From: Pirellulaceae bacterium
GTDB lineage: Bacteria; Planctomycetota; Planctomycetia; Pirellulales; Pirellulaceae
Assembly: GCA_022448315.1 (NCBI GenBank)
Contig: JAKVCA010000020.1
Span: 62,001 to 126,000 of the forward strand
Direction: 5' to 3'
DNA: 64,000 nucleotides
Positions within the stretch are counted from its first letter, which is position 1. Each line of letters starts with the position of its first letter. The notes under the pieces were generated by a model, which did no database searches, had not been told where the DNA came from, and saw only the letters and a list, made by a program, of their open reading frames with translations. The position numbers and the translations under genes are program-made. Below are positions 1 through 8,596 of this stretch, piece after piece.

Positions 1-318
1 GAGCTATTTTTGCGCAAGCAACGGACGCATCGGATCGGATACTTACCGTAAGGTGCCTGAAATCCAAGTGCGAAGACATTCTGCCCTTGGGGCCGCCGCA
101 TTTCCCCCCGCCATTGACGCTCCGACGTCCGTCGGTCCATTCAAAGAATGCTCAACTAGCTTGTTTTCGAAGCATCTCATTCTTTACACTATGTGTGAAT
201 CCAAGATTCATGACTGCAACGCTCGACGATCTCATCTCAATTCCACTCGGAGTTGTAAAACCCTCGGGTCGCAGTTGCCCAAACATCTTCTCCTTCTGTC
301 CAGGTTGATCAGTCTGCC
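1..318. other. Intergenic left edge, no gene seen
   Basis: The first 318 bases hold no convincing coding region. Short open frames here lack family resemblance and a ribosome-binding site. The stretch before base 319 presumably carries the promoter and leader of the pseudokinase gene, but I see no clear promoter, hairpin or repeat. Confidence 0.5.
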
Positions 319-2844
319 ATGAGCGAAACCACGGCCAACGATTTTTTAGCGCGACTTCGTCAAGCCAACATCGCTTCCGAAACAACGATCAAAGGACTGG
401 AGGATCAAGGGCCGTTCGAAACCGGAAAAGCTGCGGCCCTGCAAGCGATTGAGCAAAAAGTGGTCACGGTGTGGCAGGCCCGCAGATTATTGAGTGGCAC
501 CCCCGAGTTGAAACTCGGGCGATTCGTCCTCTGCGATCGAATCGTCACCCCTTCAGGTTGCCAACTTTATCGAGCCCATGATACGGAATCAGACCAGCCG
601 TTCTGGATCGAGTGGGAACCGAAATCTCGAACCACGCGGGAATCCATCGAGGCAGCGCAGGGCGTCTCCGCCACGTGTTTCCTCGCCCCCATCGAAGTCG
701 TTGAATTGGGCGATGGCCGACTTATGGTCTACAAACCGGTGGAAGGATCGGCCTGCCTCAACGAAAAAAACAAAACCGTACGTCTTGATCGCCTTAAGCT
801 AAGTCGAGTTTTGCGTGACCTGGCAGAGGGCCTGCAGTCGCTTCATGCAAGCGGCCAGACTTGGGGGAGAATGCACCCCTCGCAACTCTATGAGACGGAG
901 CAGGGCTACCAGTTGGGACGATGGGGAAGTTGGAGCACTGAGGGTCTCGAAGAGGATCCATTCTACGTGGCCGATCTTGCAGCTCATCCCGACACTGCCG
1001 GCTCAGGAGACATCGCATCATTAGGCCGCATGGCCATGCTTCTGGGTTTTGGAACCGTGACCGCAGCCAAGGTCACGGCGAAATCGCGTTTAGACAAACT
1101 TATCCTACGAATGGCGGCACCCTCTGAAGAGCAACAGCGACCTTCGGCAGAACAGGTGACTCAAGCCATTGACGACTGGCTTGCGTCGAAGAGCGCGGTC
1201 GAACCATCCAACTCCGAAGCTAGCCCCACTGAAGACTCCGCGGCCCTGCTGCCCTCGGTGGTCACCGACGACTCAATTGTCTCCGTGTCGGCAGTGCCGC
1301 TCATCGAAACAGAGGAAGCGGTAGCTGCCAAAGTCAATCCCCAAGCACTGCAAATTCGAAGTCCGGAATTCCGACAGCGAAATATGTGGCTCACCTATGG
1401 GGCTTACGGGTTTTCGAGCCTTGTCGTCCTCGTTGGAACGATTGTTGCCCTGTTCTTTGTGCTGAACGCGCAAAACAAGCCCGAGGTTGCGGAAGCGGAA
1501 TCCAAGGCGAAGGTGAAAGAAGTTGTTGATGAGATCGAGGCCGAGATCGATGAAGGCGACGCTCCTGCGGCGCCCATTACCGATGAGGATCCCGCGCCGC
1601 TCATCGAACTGGACTTCCCGATCGAGGAAAACCCCGCAGATAATCCGCCGCCGATCGACCCCTTGAAACAAGGGGACAACATCGACGTCCTGATCGATCC
1701 GGTCACCGAACCTGAGGTTGTTGTCGATCCGATGCCTGAACCAGAAATGAAGGATGACCCGGAAACTGTTGCCAACAACGACACGACTCCGGCCCCCGAA
1801 GTTAAACCTGCCCCTACCACAACCGAGCCAACGGAACCCGAGAAGCCCTATGTCCCTGCGTTCAAAGATTTGCCTAAAGCGGTTACGTTGCCTGAGGTGG
1901 GACAGGGCGACTGGAAGAATGAAGTGGTGCTTGGCACCATTCATCTTCAGGCCGGCGATCTTTTGTTTACCGAACTCAAAGGGAAAGACAAGGCATTTCG
2001 AGAGAACGCCAGTTTTGAAATTTCAAATGCCGACGGAGGCACGGCGCAGTACGCCTTTGACATCGTTTCCGTTGTCGGAGGAAAACGCACTCGTATTGCA
2101 AAACTGGATGCGGAAGGGGGGACGCTCAAGTTTCGATATTACGACGAAGCTGAAGATGCCCCCGCAGCCAACTATCTGAGAAATTGTCACCTGAGAATGA
2201 GGACGGGGACCGATGTTGGCGGGATTGCGCTTCGCGTTCCGGCAAAAATTTCGCCATTAACGATCGCGGAACGAACGGTCGATGCGACATCCGACACGGT
2301 CATGAGCTACCTGCCAAATCCGGAATCGATCAAAATGCAAGTCCTTCCGCTGAGCGATAAGTTTCCCGATTACGGATTCGAGGACAATAAAAAGGTCGAC
2401 CAGGCCACCCGCGGGACGATCAACATCATTTTTGGCGGCAAATACAAGGAAGCCATGTTCCTGCAACTCAAAAGCCAGTTGCGAAACAAATTAACGCTTT
2501 CGGTCAAGGCGTTTTCACTGGTCGGCGGTCGCCCTCGGCCTTTCAAAGGCGACGAGCTTGCAAAAGGCATGGAGCAAGCCAAGGCGTTAGCAACGCAACT
2601 CACGGAAGCCACTAAAAGAATGGATAAGATACCGAAAGAACAGCGACCCAAAAACTTCAATACGCTCCGTCAGGCAAGCGAGGTGCAGAAGAAACAGGCG
2701 GAAGCGATCGTGAAACAGAGTGGAGATACGCTGAATTTCGTCGACGGCATGACAGGCCAGGTTCTCCCCGTGGGCGTTTACTACGAGGCCGAAGAGTTCA
2801 AAGTCTACCTGGCAACCCCAAGTGGACAGCCGCTCGACGATTGA
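319..2844 (+). CDS. Membrane-anchored protein with degenerate Ser/Thr kinase domain
   Basis: An 841-residue protein. Residues 35-60 carry the 'T-WQ-RRLLSG' pattern that precedes planctomycete Hanks-type kinase domains, and residues 65-290 align by eye with a kinase fold ('LGRFVL' for the first strand, 'LRDLAEGLQSLHASG' for the helix before the catalytic loop). The HRD motif is replaced by 'GRMHPSQL' and the DFG position reads 'LGRWG', so catalysis is unlikely and it is best called a pseudokinase. A single hydrophobic helix lies at about 357-384. An acidic, proline-rich linker (388-512) follows, then a C-terminal domain (513-841) that I do not recognise and that should be outside the cytoplasm if the kinase part is inside. 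It is monocistronic, about 340 bp before argC. The inferred role is a scaffold or sensor; substrate unknown. Confidence 0.75.
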   Translation: MSETTANDFLARLRQANIASETTIKGLEDQGPFETGKAAALQAIEQKVVTVWQARRLLSGTPELKLGRFVLCDRIVTPSGCQLYRAHDTESDQPFWIEWEPKSRTTRESIEAAQGVSATCFLAPIEVVELGDGRLMVYKPVEGSACLNEKNKTVRLDRLKLSRVLRDLAEGLQSLHASGQTWGRMHPSQLYETEQGYQLGRWGSWSTEGLEEDPFYVADLAAHPDTAGSGDIASLGRMAMLLGFGTVTAAKVTAKSRLDKLILRMAAPSEEQQRPSAEQVTQAIDDWLASKSAVEPSNSEASPTEDSAALLPSVVTDDSIVSVSAVPLIETEEAVAAKVNPQALQIRSPEFRQRNMWLTYGAYGFSSLVVLVGTIVALFFVLNAQNKPEVAEAESKAKVKEVVDEIEAEIDEGDAPAAPITDEDPAPLIELDFPIEENPADNPPPIDPLKQGDNIDVLIDPVTEPEVVVDPMPEPEMKDDPETVANNDTTPAPEVKPAPTTTEPTEPEKPYVPAFKDLPKAVTLPEVGQGDWKNEVVLGTIHLQAGDLLFTELKGKDKAFRENASFEISNADGGTAQYAFDIVSVVGGKRTRIAKLDAEGGTLKFRYYDEAEDAPAANYLRNCHLRMRTGTDVGGIALRVPAKISPLTIAERTVDATSDTVMSYLPNPESIKMQVLPLSDKFPDYGFEDNKKVDQATRGTINIIFGGKYKEAMFLQLKSQLRNKLTLSVKAFSLVGGRPRPFKGDELAKGMEQAKALATQLTEATKRMDKIPKEQRPKNFNTLRQASEVQKKQAEAIVKQSGDTLNFVDGMTGQVLPVGVYYEAEEFKVYLATPSGQPLDD

Positions 2845-3182
2845 CGTCTCCTACGAATCATCAGGGCGGACGAGAATTTTACAACATCCGAGGTTGCTTG
2901 AGGCCTTTTTGGTCTTTGGCCGATCACGAATTCAGGGCGTGAATGCTTCGGGTCTTCCATTGCCCACGGCCGCGAAGTGACGAGGATGCTTACGCATTTG
3001 CCCGACGGCGTGTAAACTCAACCCGTCGTCAAACTAGGCAACGGCATTCAGCGCAGCACTGACCTTGGCAAGGAGCCTCTCTCGGTTGCACCTGCGGTGA
3101 CCGTGTCTCAAAGAACATTGTATCTCGAGAGACACATTGTATCTCGAGAGACACCGTGTCTTAAGAAAGAGCGGAATGACAT
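2845..3182. other. Intergenic, with repeats ahead of argC
   Basis: This gap has no gene. Its only clear structure is the tandem repeat block at 3101-3161 just ahead of argC, listed separately. No convincing terminator for the preceding gene was found. Confidence 0.5.
3115..3152. repeat. Perfect 19-bp tandem duplication upstream of argC
   Basis: Two identical 19-bp units, 3115-3133 and 3134-3152, abut exactly. Each contains TATCTCGAGAGAC with an XhoI-like CTCGAG palindrome. The pair is framed by CCGTGTCT at 3101-3108 and again at 3154-3161. The block ends about 30 bases before the argC ATG, so it overlaps the expected promoter or leader. It could be a doubled operator; no known arginine box is recognisable. 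Confidence 0.85.
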
Positions 3183-4196
3183 ATGATTCAGGTGGGTATT
3201 CTCGGCGCCACTGGTTACACGGCGCTCGAACTGATCAAAATTCTTCTTCGACACCCCAAGGTTGAAATTATCGCAGCAACCAGCCGACAGGAGGCGGGGC
3301 GGGCAATTTCGTCGGTGCACCCGTCCCTAAGCGGTCGACTGGACCTGAGCATTGAAGAAAATGATCCCCAGGTCATTGCCTCCAAAGCCGATTGCATTTT
3401 CTGTTGCCTGCCTCACGGCGCTTCGGCCGAACAAGCGGTTGAGTACTTAAACCGGGGAAAAAAGGTCGTCGACTTCTCCGCCGATTACCGCCTTCACGAT
3501 CTTGCCACCTATGAATCCTGGTATCAGGTCGCCCATCCAGATGCTGAACGTGTCGGCCGAGTTGCCTATGGTCTCCCAGAACTTTTCGAAGATCAAATTG
3601 TCGATGCACAACTTGTAGCCAATCCCGGTTGCTTCCCCACATCCGCCATCTTGGCGTTGGCGCCGTTACTCAAAACAGGTCGTATTTCAGGGGACTCGTT
3701 GATCGTTGACTCCAAGACGGGGGTAAGCGGTGGAGGCAGAAAACCCAAGCTTCCATTCCACTATCCGGAGTGTAATGAGAACGTCAACGCGTATAACGTC
3801 GGCCAGCATCGACACATGCCCGAAATTGACGAAATCCTGAGTCGCTTTTCAGGAGCAGAGGTCAAGTCCATCTTTACGCCCCATCTGATTCCGATGGACC
3901 GTGGGATTCTGTCGACCATTTATGCGGAACCTGTGGGAACCCTTGAAGAAGACGAAGCGATGTCCATTTTGAAAGAGTTCTATCAAAATGCGCCATTCGT
4001 TCATGTCGTTGACCACCTGCCGGCCACCAAACATGTCAGCGGGACCAATCATTGTCACATCACAGCCAGAATGGTTCGCGGTCGTCTAGTCCTTGTTAGT
4101 TGCATTGATAACCTGATCAAGGGCGCTTCGGGAGCCGCAGTTCAAAACATGAACTGCATGTACGGTTGGGATCAAACGATGGCTCTTCTCGACTGA
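3183..4196 (+). CDS. argC: N-acetyl-gamma-glutamyl-phosphate reductase
   Basis: This cytoplasmic enzyme reduces N-acetyl-glutamyl-5-phosphate to the semialdehyde with NADPH, the third step of arginine (ornithine) synthesis. The 337-residue length is normal for the family. An N-terminal Rossmann motif 'GILGATGYTALEL' binds NADP. The catalytic cysteine is C150 in 'NPGCFPTS', and the family motifs 'KTGVSGGGR' and 'NVGQHRHMPEI' follow, with 'TPHLIPMDRGIL' later. The ATG at 3183 starts directly on the Rossmann strand, as usual. argJ lies 200 bp downstream on the same strand, so the two are functionally linked, though a weak hairpin lies between them. The 19-bp tandem repeat just upstream may regulate it. 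Confidence 0.96.
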   Translation: MIQVGILGATGYTALELIKILLRHPKVEIIAATSRQEAGRAISSVHPSLSGRLDLSIEENDPQVIASKADCIFCCLPHGASAEQAVEYLNRGKKVVDFSADYRLHDLATYESWYQVAHPDAERVGRVAYGLPELFEDQIVDAQLVANPGCFPTSAILALAPLLKTGRISGDSLIVDSKTGVSGGGRKPKLPFHYPECNENVNAYNVGQHRHMPEIDEILSRFSGAEVKSIFTPHLIPMDRGILSTIYAEPVGTLEEDEAMSILKEFYQNAPFVHVVDHLPATKHVSGTNHCHITARMVRGRLVLVSCIDNLIKGASGAAVQNMNCMYGWDQTMALLD

Positions 4197-4209
4197 TTTG
4201 AAAATAGTC

Positions 4210-4226
4210 CCCGAAAAACTCGGGGC
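4210..4226 (+). terminator. Weak hairpin after argC
   Basis: The 6-bp stem CCCCGA/TCGGGG with loop AAAAC starts 14 bases after the argC stop. There is no T-run after it, so termination would be partial at best. It may only mark the 3' end of the argC message. Confidence 0.35.
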
Positions 4227-4332
4227 CGAACGCCTCGATGGTTATCTGTCTCGAAAGGTCTCCTGATGATGATCTGGTTTCAAGGATGAGCTTTCGCGAG
4301 GCAGTTCAAGTCGAACGGAATATCAGGGACGG

Positions 4333-4359
4333 AAATTTGCCCCATCAAATTTGCCCCAT
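4333..4359. repeat. Direct repeat of AAATTTGCCCCAT ahead of argJ
   Basis: AAATTTGCCCCAT occurs at 4333-4345 and 4347-4359, a 13-bp unit repeated with a 14-bp period. It ends 35 bases before the argJ ATG. The core TTGCCCCAT pair with the same 14-bp period recurs upstream of lpxD at 8444-8466, which argues for a shared binding site rather than chance. Confidence 0.8.
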
Positions 4360-4394
4360 GAAGATCGCGTAGAACTTTCAGGAACTTTGAATCG

Positions 4395-5576
4395 ATGTCA
4401 CACCCTCTCCCCTCGGGATTTCAGTATTCAGGCATTGCCTGTGGAATCAAGAATTCTGGGAAGCCCGACCTTGCCATGATCGTTGGTGATCAGCCGGTCG
4501 TTGCCGCAGGCGTCTACACGCAAAATGTCGTTCACGCGGCCTCGATTGACTGGAATCGTGCTCGAACCCCGGGGGCGCAAATTCGCGGAGTTGTGATCAA
4601 TTCCGGGAATGCGAACGCCTGCACGGGGGAACAGGGGGTCGCGGACAATGAGGAATTTGCCCGACTCGCGGCGACTGAGCTTGGTTCTGAACCGGACCAG
4701 ATTCTCGTCCTGTCGACAGGCATCATCGGAGAACCATTGCCGATGGACAAAATTTCTGTCGGCGCACAGCAGGGGGGTGCAGATCTTGGGGCGGACGACG
4801 CAGCATTTGATCGAGCGGCACTTGCAATCACCACCACGGATCAATTCGTGAAGACCGCTTCGAGGCAGATTTCCACGCCACAGGGAACCATCACATTGAC
4901 AGGCATGGCGAAAGGGGCAGGGATGATCGGCCCCAACATGGCCACCATGCTCAGCATCATCACGACCGACGCCCTCGTCGCTCCTGCCGATCTGGACATG
5001 ATCCTTCGCGAGGCTGTCGATGATTCATTCAATTGCATCAGTGTGGATGGTCATACGAGCACCAATGACGCGGTGATCGTCATGGCCAGCGGTAAGATTC
5101 CCATCGAGGGTAGTCCAGCGAACACCCTGCAGCAACCGATGAGAGAGATCTGCATTGAACTTGCAAAGCAGATTCCAGCCGATGGGGAAGGGGCGAGCCA
5201 CTTGATCGAGGTCGTCGTCACGGGCACTCAACTTGACTCCGAAGCCACCGCGATCGCCAAGACCATCGCAAGTAGCCCACTGGTCAAAACGGCCATTACC
5301 GGCGCGGATCCCAACTGGGGGCGAATTGTCTCCGCCGCTGGCTATGCCGGGATTGACTTCTCTCCAGAGTCAACGACCCTGCGTCTCAATGGCACGCTGC
5401 TGTACTCCAAGGGAACTCCCTGTGCGTTTGACCCAGCCATTGTCAGTCAAACCATTGTGGACAAGCGTGAGGTGGAAATTGAATTGAGTGTGGGTGAAGG
5501 TCCAGGCAATGCACAGTTCTGGACGAGCGACCTGACAGTTGAATACGTCAAATTCAATGCGGACTATCACACGTAG
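4395..5576 (+). CDS. argJ: Bifunctional ornithine acetyltransferase / N-acetylglutamate synthase
   Basis: ArgJ moves the acetyl group from N-acetylornithine to glutamate and, in bifunctional forms, also makes N-acetylglutamate from acetyl-CoA, giving a cyclic arginine pathway. The 393-residue product carries the hallmark 'GMAKGAGMIGPNMATML', where the precursor cuts itself between A183 and T184 to release the catalytic N-terminal threonine. 'NSGNANACTGEQG' and 'GADPNWGRI' are further family signatures. The ATG at 4395 has AGGAAC about ten bases ahead. It follows argC on the same strand. Whether the second (acetyl-CoA) activity is present cannot be told from sequence alone. Confidence 0.96.
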   Translation: MSHPLPSGFQYSGIACGIKNSGKPDLAMIVGDQPVVAAGVYTQNVVHAASIDWNRARTPGAQIRGVVINSGNANACTGEQGVADNEEFARLAATELGSEPDQILVLSTGIIGEPLPMDKISVGAQQGGADLGADDAAFDRAALAITTTDQFVKTASRQISTPQGTITLTGMAKGAGMIGPNMATMLSIITTDALVAPADLDMILREAVDDSFNCISVDGHTSTNDAVIVMASGKIPIEGSPANTLQQPMREICIELAKQIPADGEGASHLIEVVVTGTQLDSEATAIAKTIASSPLVKTAITGADPNWGRIVSAAGYAGIDFSPESTTLRLNGTLLYSKGTPCAFDPAIVSQTIVDKREVEIELSVGEGPGNAQFWTSDLTVEYVKFNADYHT

Positions 5577-5642
5577 TCGCTTGTATTCCATTCAGGCCAG
5601 CCTGAAAAACGAACATCGGGGCTCGTCCTAATTTTTGAGTTG

Positions 5643-5683
5643 TTGTTCGTGAACGCGCCATAGAGGTTCACGAGGTCGAACAA
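5643..5683. terminator. Hairpin between convergent argJ and desulfurase genes
   Basis: TCGTGAAC (5647-5654) pairs with GTTCACGA (5666-5673), and an outer TTGT/ACAA can extend it. It lies in the 118-bp gap between two converging genes, where a bidirectional terminator is expected. There is no T-run on either side, so the assignment is tentative. Confidence 0.35.
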
Positions 5684-5694
5684 GCACGGCAATC

Positions 5695-6858
5695 TTAAAC
5701 GCCCAGAATTGACTTCATCGCTTCGACCAAGCGGTCAAGCGCGTGCTCGGTCGTCATAGGCCCGGGACTGACTCTTACGGTGCCCCCCGTTTTTTCCGTT
5801 TCAAGCGCCTTGTGGATCTCTGCGGCACAATGAAATCCGGCTCGGAGCTGAAGACCAAAACTTCCATCAAGGATCGCTGAAAACTCGCGGGAATCGAATC
5901 CATCCACCGTAAAACTGGTCGGCCCAACATGAGCCTCAGCCGCCGTGGGACTTTTGAGTTGCACTCCAGGCAGAATCGAAAGCCGCTCAGCAAGTTTGGA
6001 ACTCCACTGCGCCTGGAATGTTCGAATGGAATCGAGTCCGTTCTCTTCAAGGTACCTCAACCCCGCTCCGAGTCCCGCGATGGCCGGCACATTCAGGTTT
6101 CCTGCTTCGTATTTGGTCGGCATGTCGTTCGGCTGAATCGCTTCGTCGCTCGATGACCCCGTTCCACCGTAACGGAGTGGCGGCACCTCGTTCTCAAGCC
6201 CTTCTCGAATGTATGCGACCCCGGTACCCAGCGGGCCCAACAGGCCTTTGTGTCCCGATGTCGCCAAAAAGTCGATCGGCAATTGTCCAAGATCCAACGG
6301 AAGATGACCGGCAGACTGCGAGGCATCAACGAGCAAAGCCGCACGATGAGTTCCCAGGATTCGCGCGATTTCCTCAACCGGCTCAATGGCCCCTGTCACA
6401 TTGCTGACATGAGTCAAGATCACGAGTCGGGTTTCGTCCTTGACCTCTCCCATGATGTCTTCAGCTTGAACCTGCCCAAGCTCATCGCATGAGACGCAAG
6501 AGACCTTGAGTTGCCGATTCACGACAAGGTCATGAATCGGCCGCAGGACCGAGTTGTGCCCTGCCTGAGTCACCACGACATGATCGCCCGGGTTCAGATA
6601 ACCGAGCAAAACGAGATTCAACGCGTCTGTCCCACTCTGGCAAAAGATAAACCGGCTTGAATCGACGAGAAAAAGACGGCCCAACTGCTCCCGAGTCTCT
6701 GCAACAACTCGATCTGCCTGTTCGGCTAGTCGATGACTCCCTCGACCGGCAGCCGCAAGTTGCAGCATCGCGTGCTGGACGGCCTCCACAACCGATTTGG
6801 GTTTTGGAAAACTGGTCGCAGCATTATCCAAATAGATGAGGTCGCCGGCCCGAGTCAT
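5695..6858 (-). CDS. Cysteine desulfurase-family PLP enzyme (class V aminotransferase)
   Basis: A 387-residue cytoplasmic protein of the SufS/IscS-like class V fold. It begins with 'YLDNAATSFPKP', a family N-terminus. H101 lies in the PLP-stacking position, 'VDASQSAGH' holds the PLP-binding Asp, and K204 in 'SGHKGLLGPLGTG' is the Schiff-base lysine. C344 in 'RAGFHCAAEIH' sits where the sulfur-accepting cysteine is expected. The pattern fits the subgroup annotated simply as 'cysteine desulfurase family protein' (TIGR01977-like) better than housekeeping IscS. No Suf or Isc partners are nearby. It converges with argJ and is monocistronic. Sulfur donation from cysteine is the likely reaction; the acceptor is unknown. 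Confidence 0.88.
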   Translation of the reverse strand: MTRAGDLIYLDNAATSFPKPKSVVEAVQHAMLQLAAAGRGSHRLAEQADRVVAETREQLGRLFLVDSSRFIFCQSGTDALNLVLLGYLNPGDHVVVTQAGHNSVLRPIHDLVVNRQLKVSCVSCDELGQVQAEDIMGEVKDETRLVILTHVSNVTGAIEPVEEIARILGTHRAALLVDASQSAGHLPLDLGQLPIDFLATSGHKGLLGPLGTGVAYIREGLENEVPPLRYGGTGSSSDEAIQPNDMPTKYEAGNLNVPAIAGLGAGLRYLEENGLDSIRTFQAQWSSKLAERLSILPGVQLKSPTAAEAHVGPTSFTVDGFDSREFSAILDGSFGLQLRAGFHCAAEIHKALETEKTGGTVRVSPGPMTTEHALDRLVEAMKSILGV

Positions 6859-7214
6859 CGAGCTCCCTTTCGTACGCGGATTACCCGTCCTACCACAGTT
6901 TGATCACCCCTTCAGGCTGTTTGAGCCACCGACCCTATTTTTGAGTCGAACTTGCTGATTTCGAAGCCCCTCAACCTGCTCTCCCGCGCAATCTTCCTTG
7001 AAATCTGTCCATTCACGCCGGAAGGAACCCTATTTTTCGGAAAAATGAGCCTCCGACCGCTCACCGCTGGCGGAAAGCTGCCGCGAATACTGGATCAAGC
7101 TTGCTTCCGGAGTATCATAAAGGACGTAGGAGCGGCCCACGAGGGGCAAGCTTCCGGGGCCTGCGGGCCGTGCGTTTTGTCAAAGAGTTTCCTTCTTGCG
7201 GATACGATCTGAAT
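6859..7214. other. Divergent intergenic region, nothing definite
   Basis: The 356 bp between divergent genes should hold two promoters. I see only a repeated ACCCTATTTTT (near 6932 and 7027), too simple to call a site, and no hairpin with a T-run. Confidence 0.4.
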
Positions 7215-8216
7215 ATGATGCCTAAGCTCAAAAGTCGAATCATCGGTGCTCTCGTGGCAGTGATCCCGACCTTCATCAGCGGGCCGGTTCCCACATTGGG
7301 CCTCGCGACCGAGGCGGTCGATCGCATCGACTATCGAGCACAAGGAGAATATGAGGGACGAGTCCGTAGCTTTGCTGGCTATACGGGCCGTCTTGGCATG
7401 CAGGTCATCGCCCAAGGCGAACAGAAATACGAGGCCATTGTTTTTCCTGGCGGTCTTCCGGCAAACGGCTGGAACCGGTCGACTCCGTGGCGTTTTTCTG
7501 GTGGGAAAACGGAGGAAGGCGTGATTCTTGATCAGACCAACGGCCCGGGTTCTTTGGTTTTCTCCGATGATGGAAATGGATTCTGGTACCTGAGGGATGC
7601 TTCAAAACGGCTCGCTGCCGGCTTGATCAACGTGACTCGACAGAGTCCTACTTTGGGCGCACAGCCGCCTGAAGGTGCCGATATTCTTTTCGATGGAGAA
7701 ACGATTCGTGGCCTGCTTCAGGCAAAACGTAAAGATAATGGAACACTGCACGTCGGTTTCCTCACTGAAAAATCGGTTGAAGATTTCGATCTGCATCTTG
7801 AATTTCGAACACCCTTTGAACCAGAGAAGCGTGGGCAAGGCCGGGGCAACAGCGGAGTCTATATCCAGCGTCGGTACGAAGTGCAGATTCTGGACTCTTT
7901 TGGCCTCGAGGGACTGATCAACGAATGTGGTGCCCTGTACAGACAGCGTCGCCCCGACATGAACATGTGCCTTCCCCCCCTGGTCTGGCAAACTTACGAC
8001 ATCAACTTCACCGCCGCCCGATTCAATGAGGCTGGGGAAAAAACGGCCCCTGCAAAAATCACCGTCATGCTTAACGGACGTAAGGTGCATGATGATGTCG
8101 AATTGGTCAACAAAACGGGAGCGGGACAACCCGAGGGCCCCAATCCACTTCCGATCCTTTTCCAAGACCACAGTAACCCGGTCGAGTATCGGAATCTCTG
8201 GATCGTTCATCGGTAG
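7215..8216 (+). CDS. Secreted DUF1080 (3-keto-disaccharide hydrolase-like) protein
   Basis: A 333-residue protein when started at the ATG at 7215 (a second ATG follows at once). That start gives a signal peptide with a basic n-region ('KLKSR') and hydrophobic core; the frame is open further upstream but that stretch has no secretion signal. Residues about 157-333 form a DUF1080 domain, a concanavalin-like beta-sandwich: 'GADILFDGETIRG', then the hallmark 'RGNSGVYIQRRYEVQILDS' at about 210 onward, and a C-terminal 'HSNPVEYRNLWI'. Members act on or bind sugars, and some are 3-keto-glycoside hydrolases. The N-terminal 150 residues ('GYTGRLGMQVIAQGEQKYEA...') form a second module often seen ahead of DUF1080 in planctomycetes. 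It is monocistronic; the substrate is not deducible. Confidence 0.85.
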   Translation: MMPKLKSRIIGALVAVIPTFISGPVPTLGLATEAVDRIDYRAQGEYEGRVRSFAGYTGRLGMQVIAQGEQKYEAIVFPGGLPANGWNRSTPWRFSGGKTEEGVILDQTNGPGSLVFSDDGNGFWYLRDASKRLAAGLINVTRQSPTLGAQPPEGADILFDGETIRGLLQAKRKDNGTLHVGFLTEKSVEDFDLHLEFRTPFEPEKRGQGRGNSGVYIQRRYEVQILDSFGLEGLINECGALYRQRRPDMNMCLPPLVWQTYDINFTAARFNEAGEKTAPAKITVMLNGRKVHDDVELVNKTGAGQPEGPNPLPILFQDHSNPVEYRNLWIVHR

Positions 8217-8596
8217 CGTCGCTGGACGAGTCAATGTCCTTGGCGATCCTCCGCGAACCGAGCTCTCGAGTGACCCGGGAGAATGTTCGCAGGCGGGTGG
8301 AGCCAAAGCATCCGACGCTTGGGTACACACCCCGCTAGCACCGCAAGATCGCTCTTGGATGACTCCTGTATCTTGAGATATCATTCTTCGACATAGCGAG
8401 GATTCCGAAGCCCGAAGACGATGTCGGGTGATCCGACCGGTTATTGCCCCATGAACATTGCCCCATGGATGGTGTATCGGTTCGTTGACAGGAACCCATC
8501 GCCCGACATCCATCCACCATGATTGCTAGAACAGTGACCGGTTGAGGCGACGCAAGCTTGGACTGGTGACACTTTTCCTGGGAAAGGACTCCCGCC
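8217..8596. other. Intergenic region ahead of lpxD
   Basis: The 380-bp gap holds the TTGCCCCAT direct-repeat pair (listed separately) and a small palindrome TATCTTGAGATA near 8370. No coding region or strong terminator is visible. Confidence 0.45.
8443..8468. repeat. TTGCCCCAT direct repeat ahead of lpxD
   Basis: ATTGCCCCATG occurs at 8443-8453 and again at 8457-8467, a 14-bp period. This is the same core and spacing as the pair ahead of argJ, with different spacer bases (GAACA here, CAAAT there). It lies about 130 bp upstream of the lpxD start. Confidence 0.8.

Noticed and set aside
1273-1944. Long minus-strand frame (223 codons) inside the pseudokinase gene
   Set aside because: It is the antisense shadow of the acidic, Pro-rich linker; arginine- and glycine-rich translation without motif.
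7602-8513. 303-codon minus-strand frame over the DUF1080 gene
   Set aside because: Opposite strand carries a clear DUF1080 domain; no motif in the antisense product.
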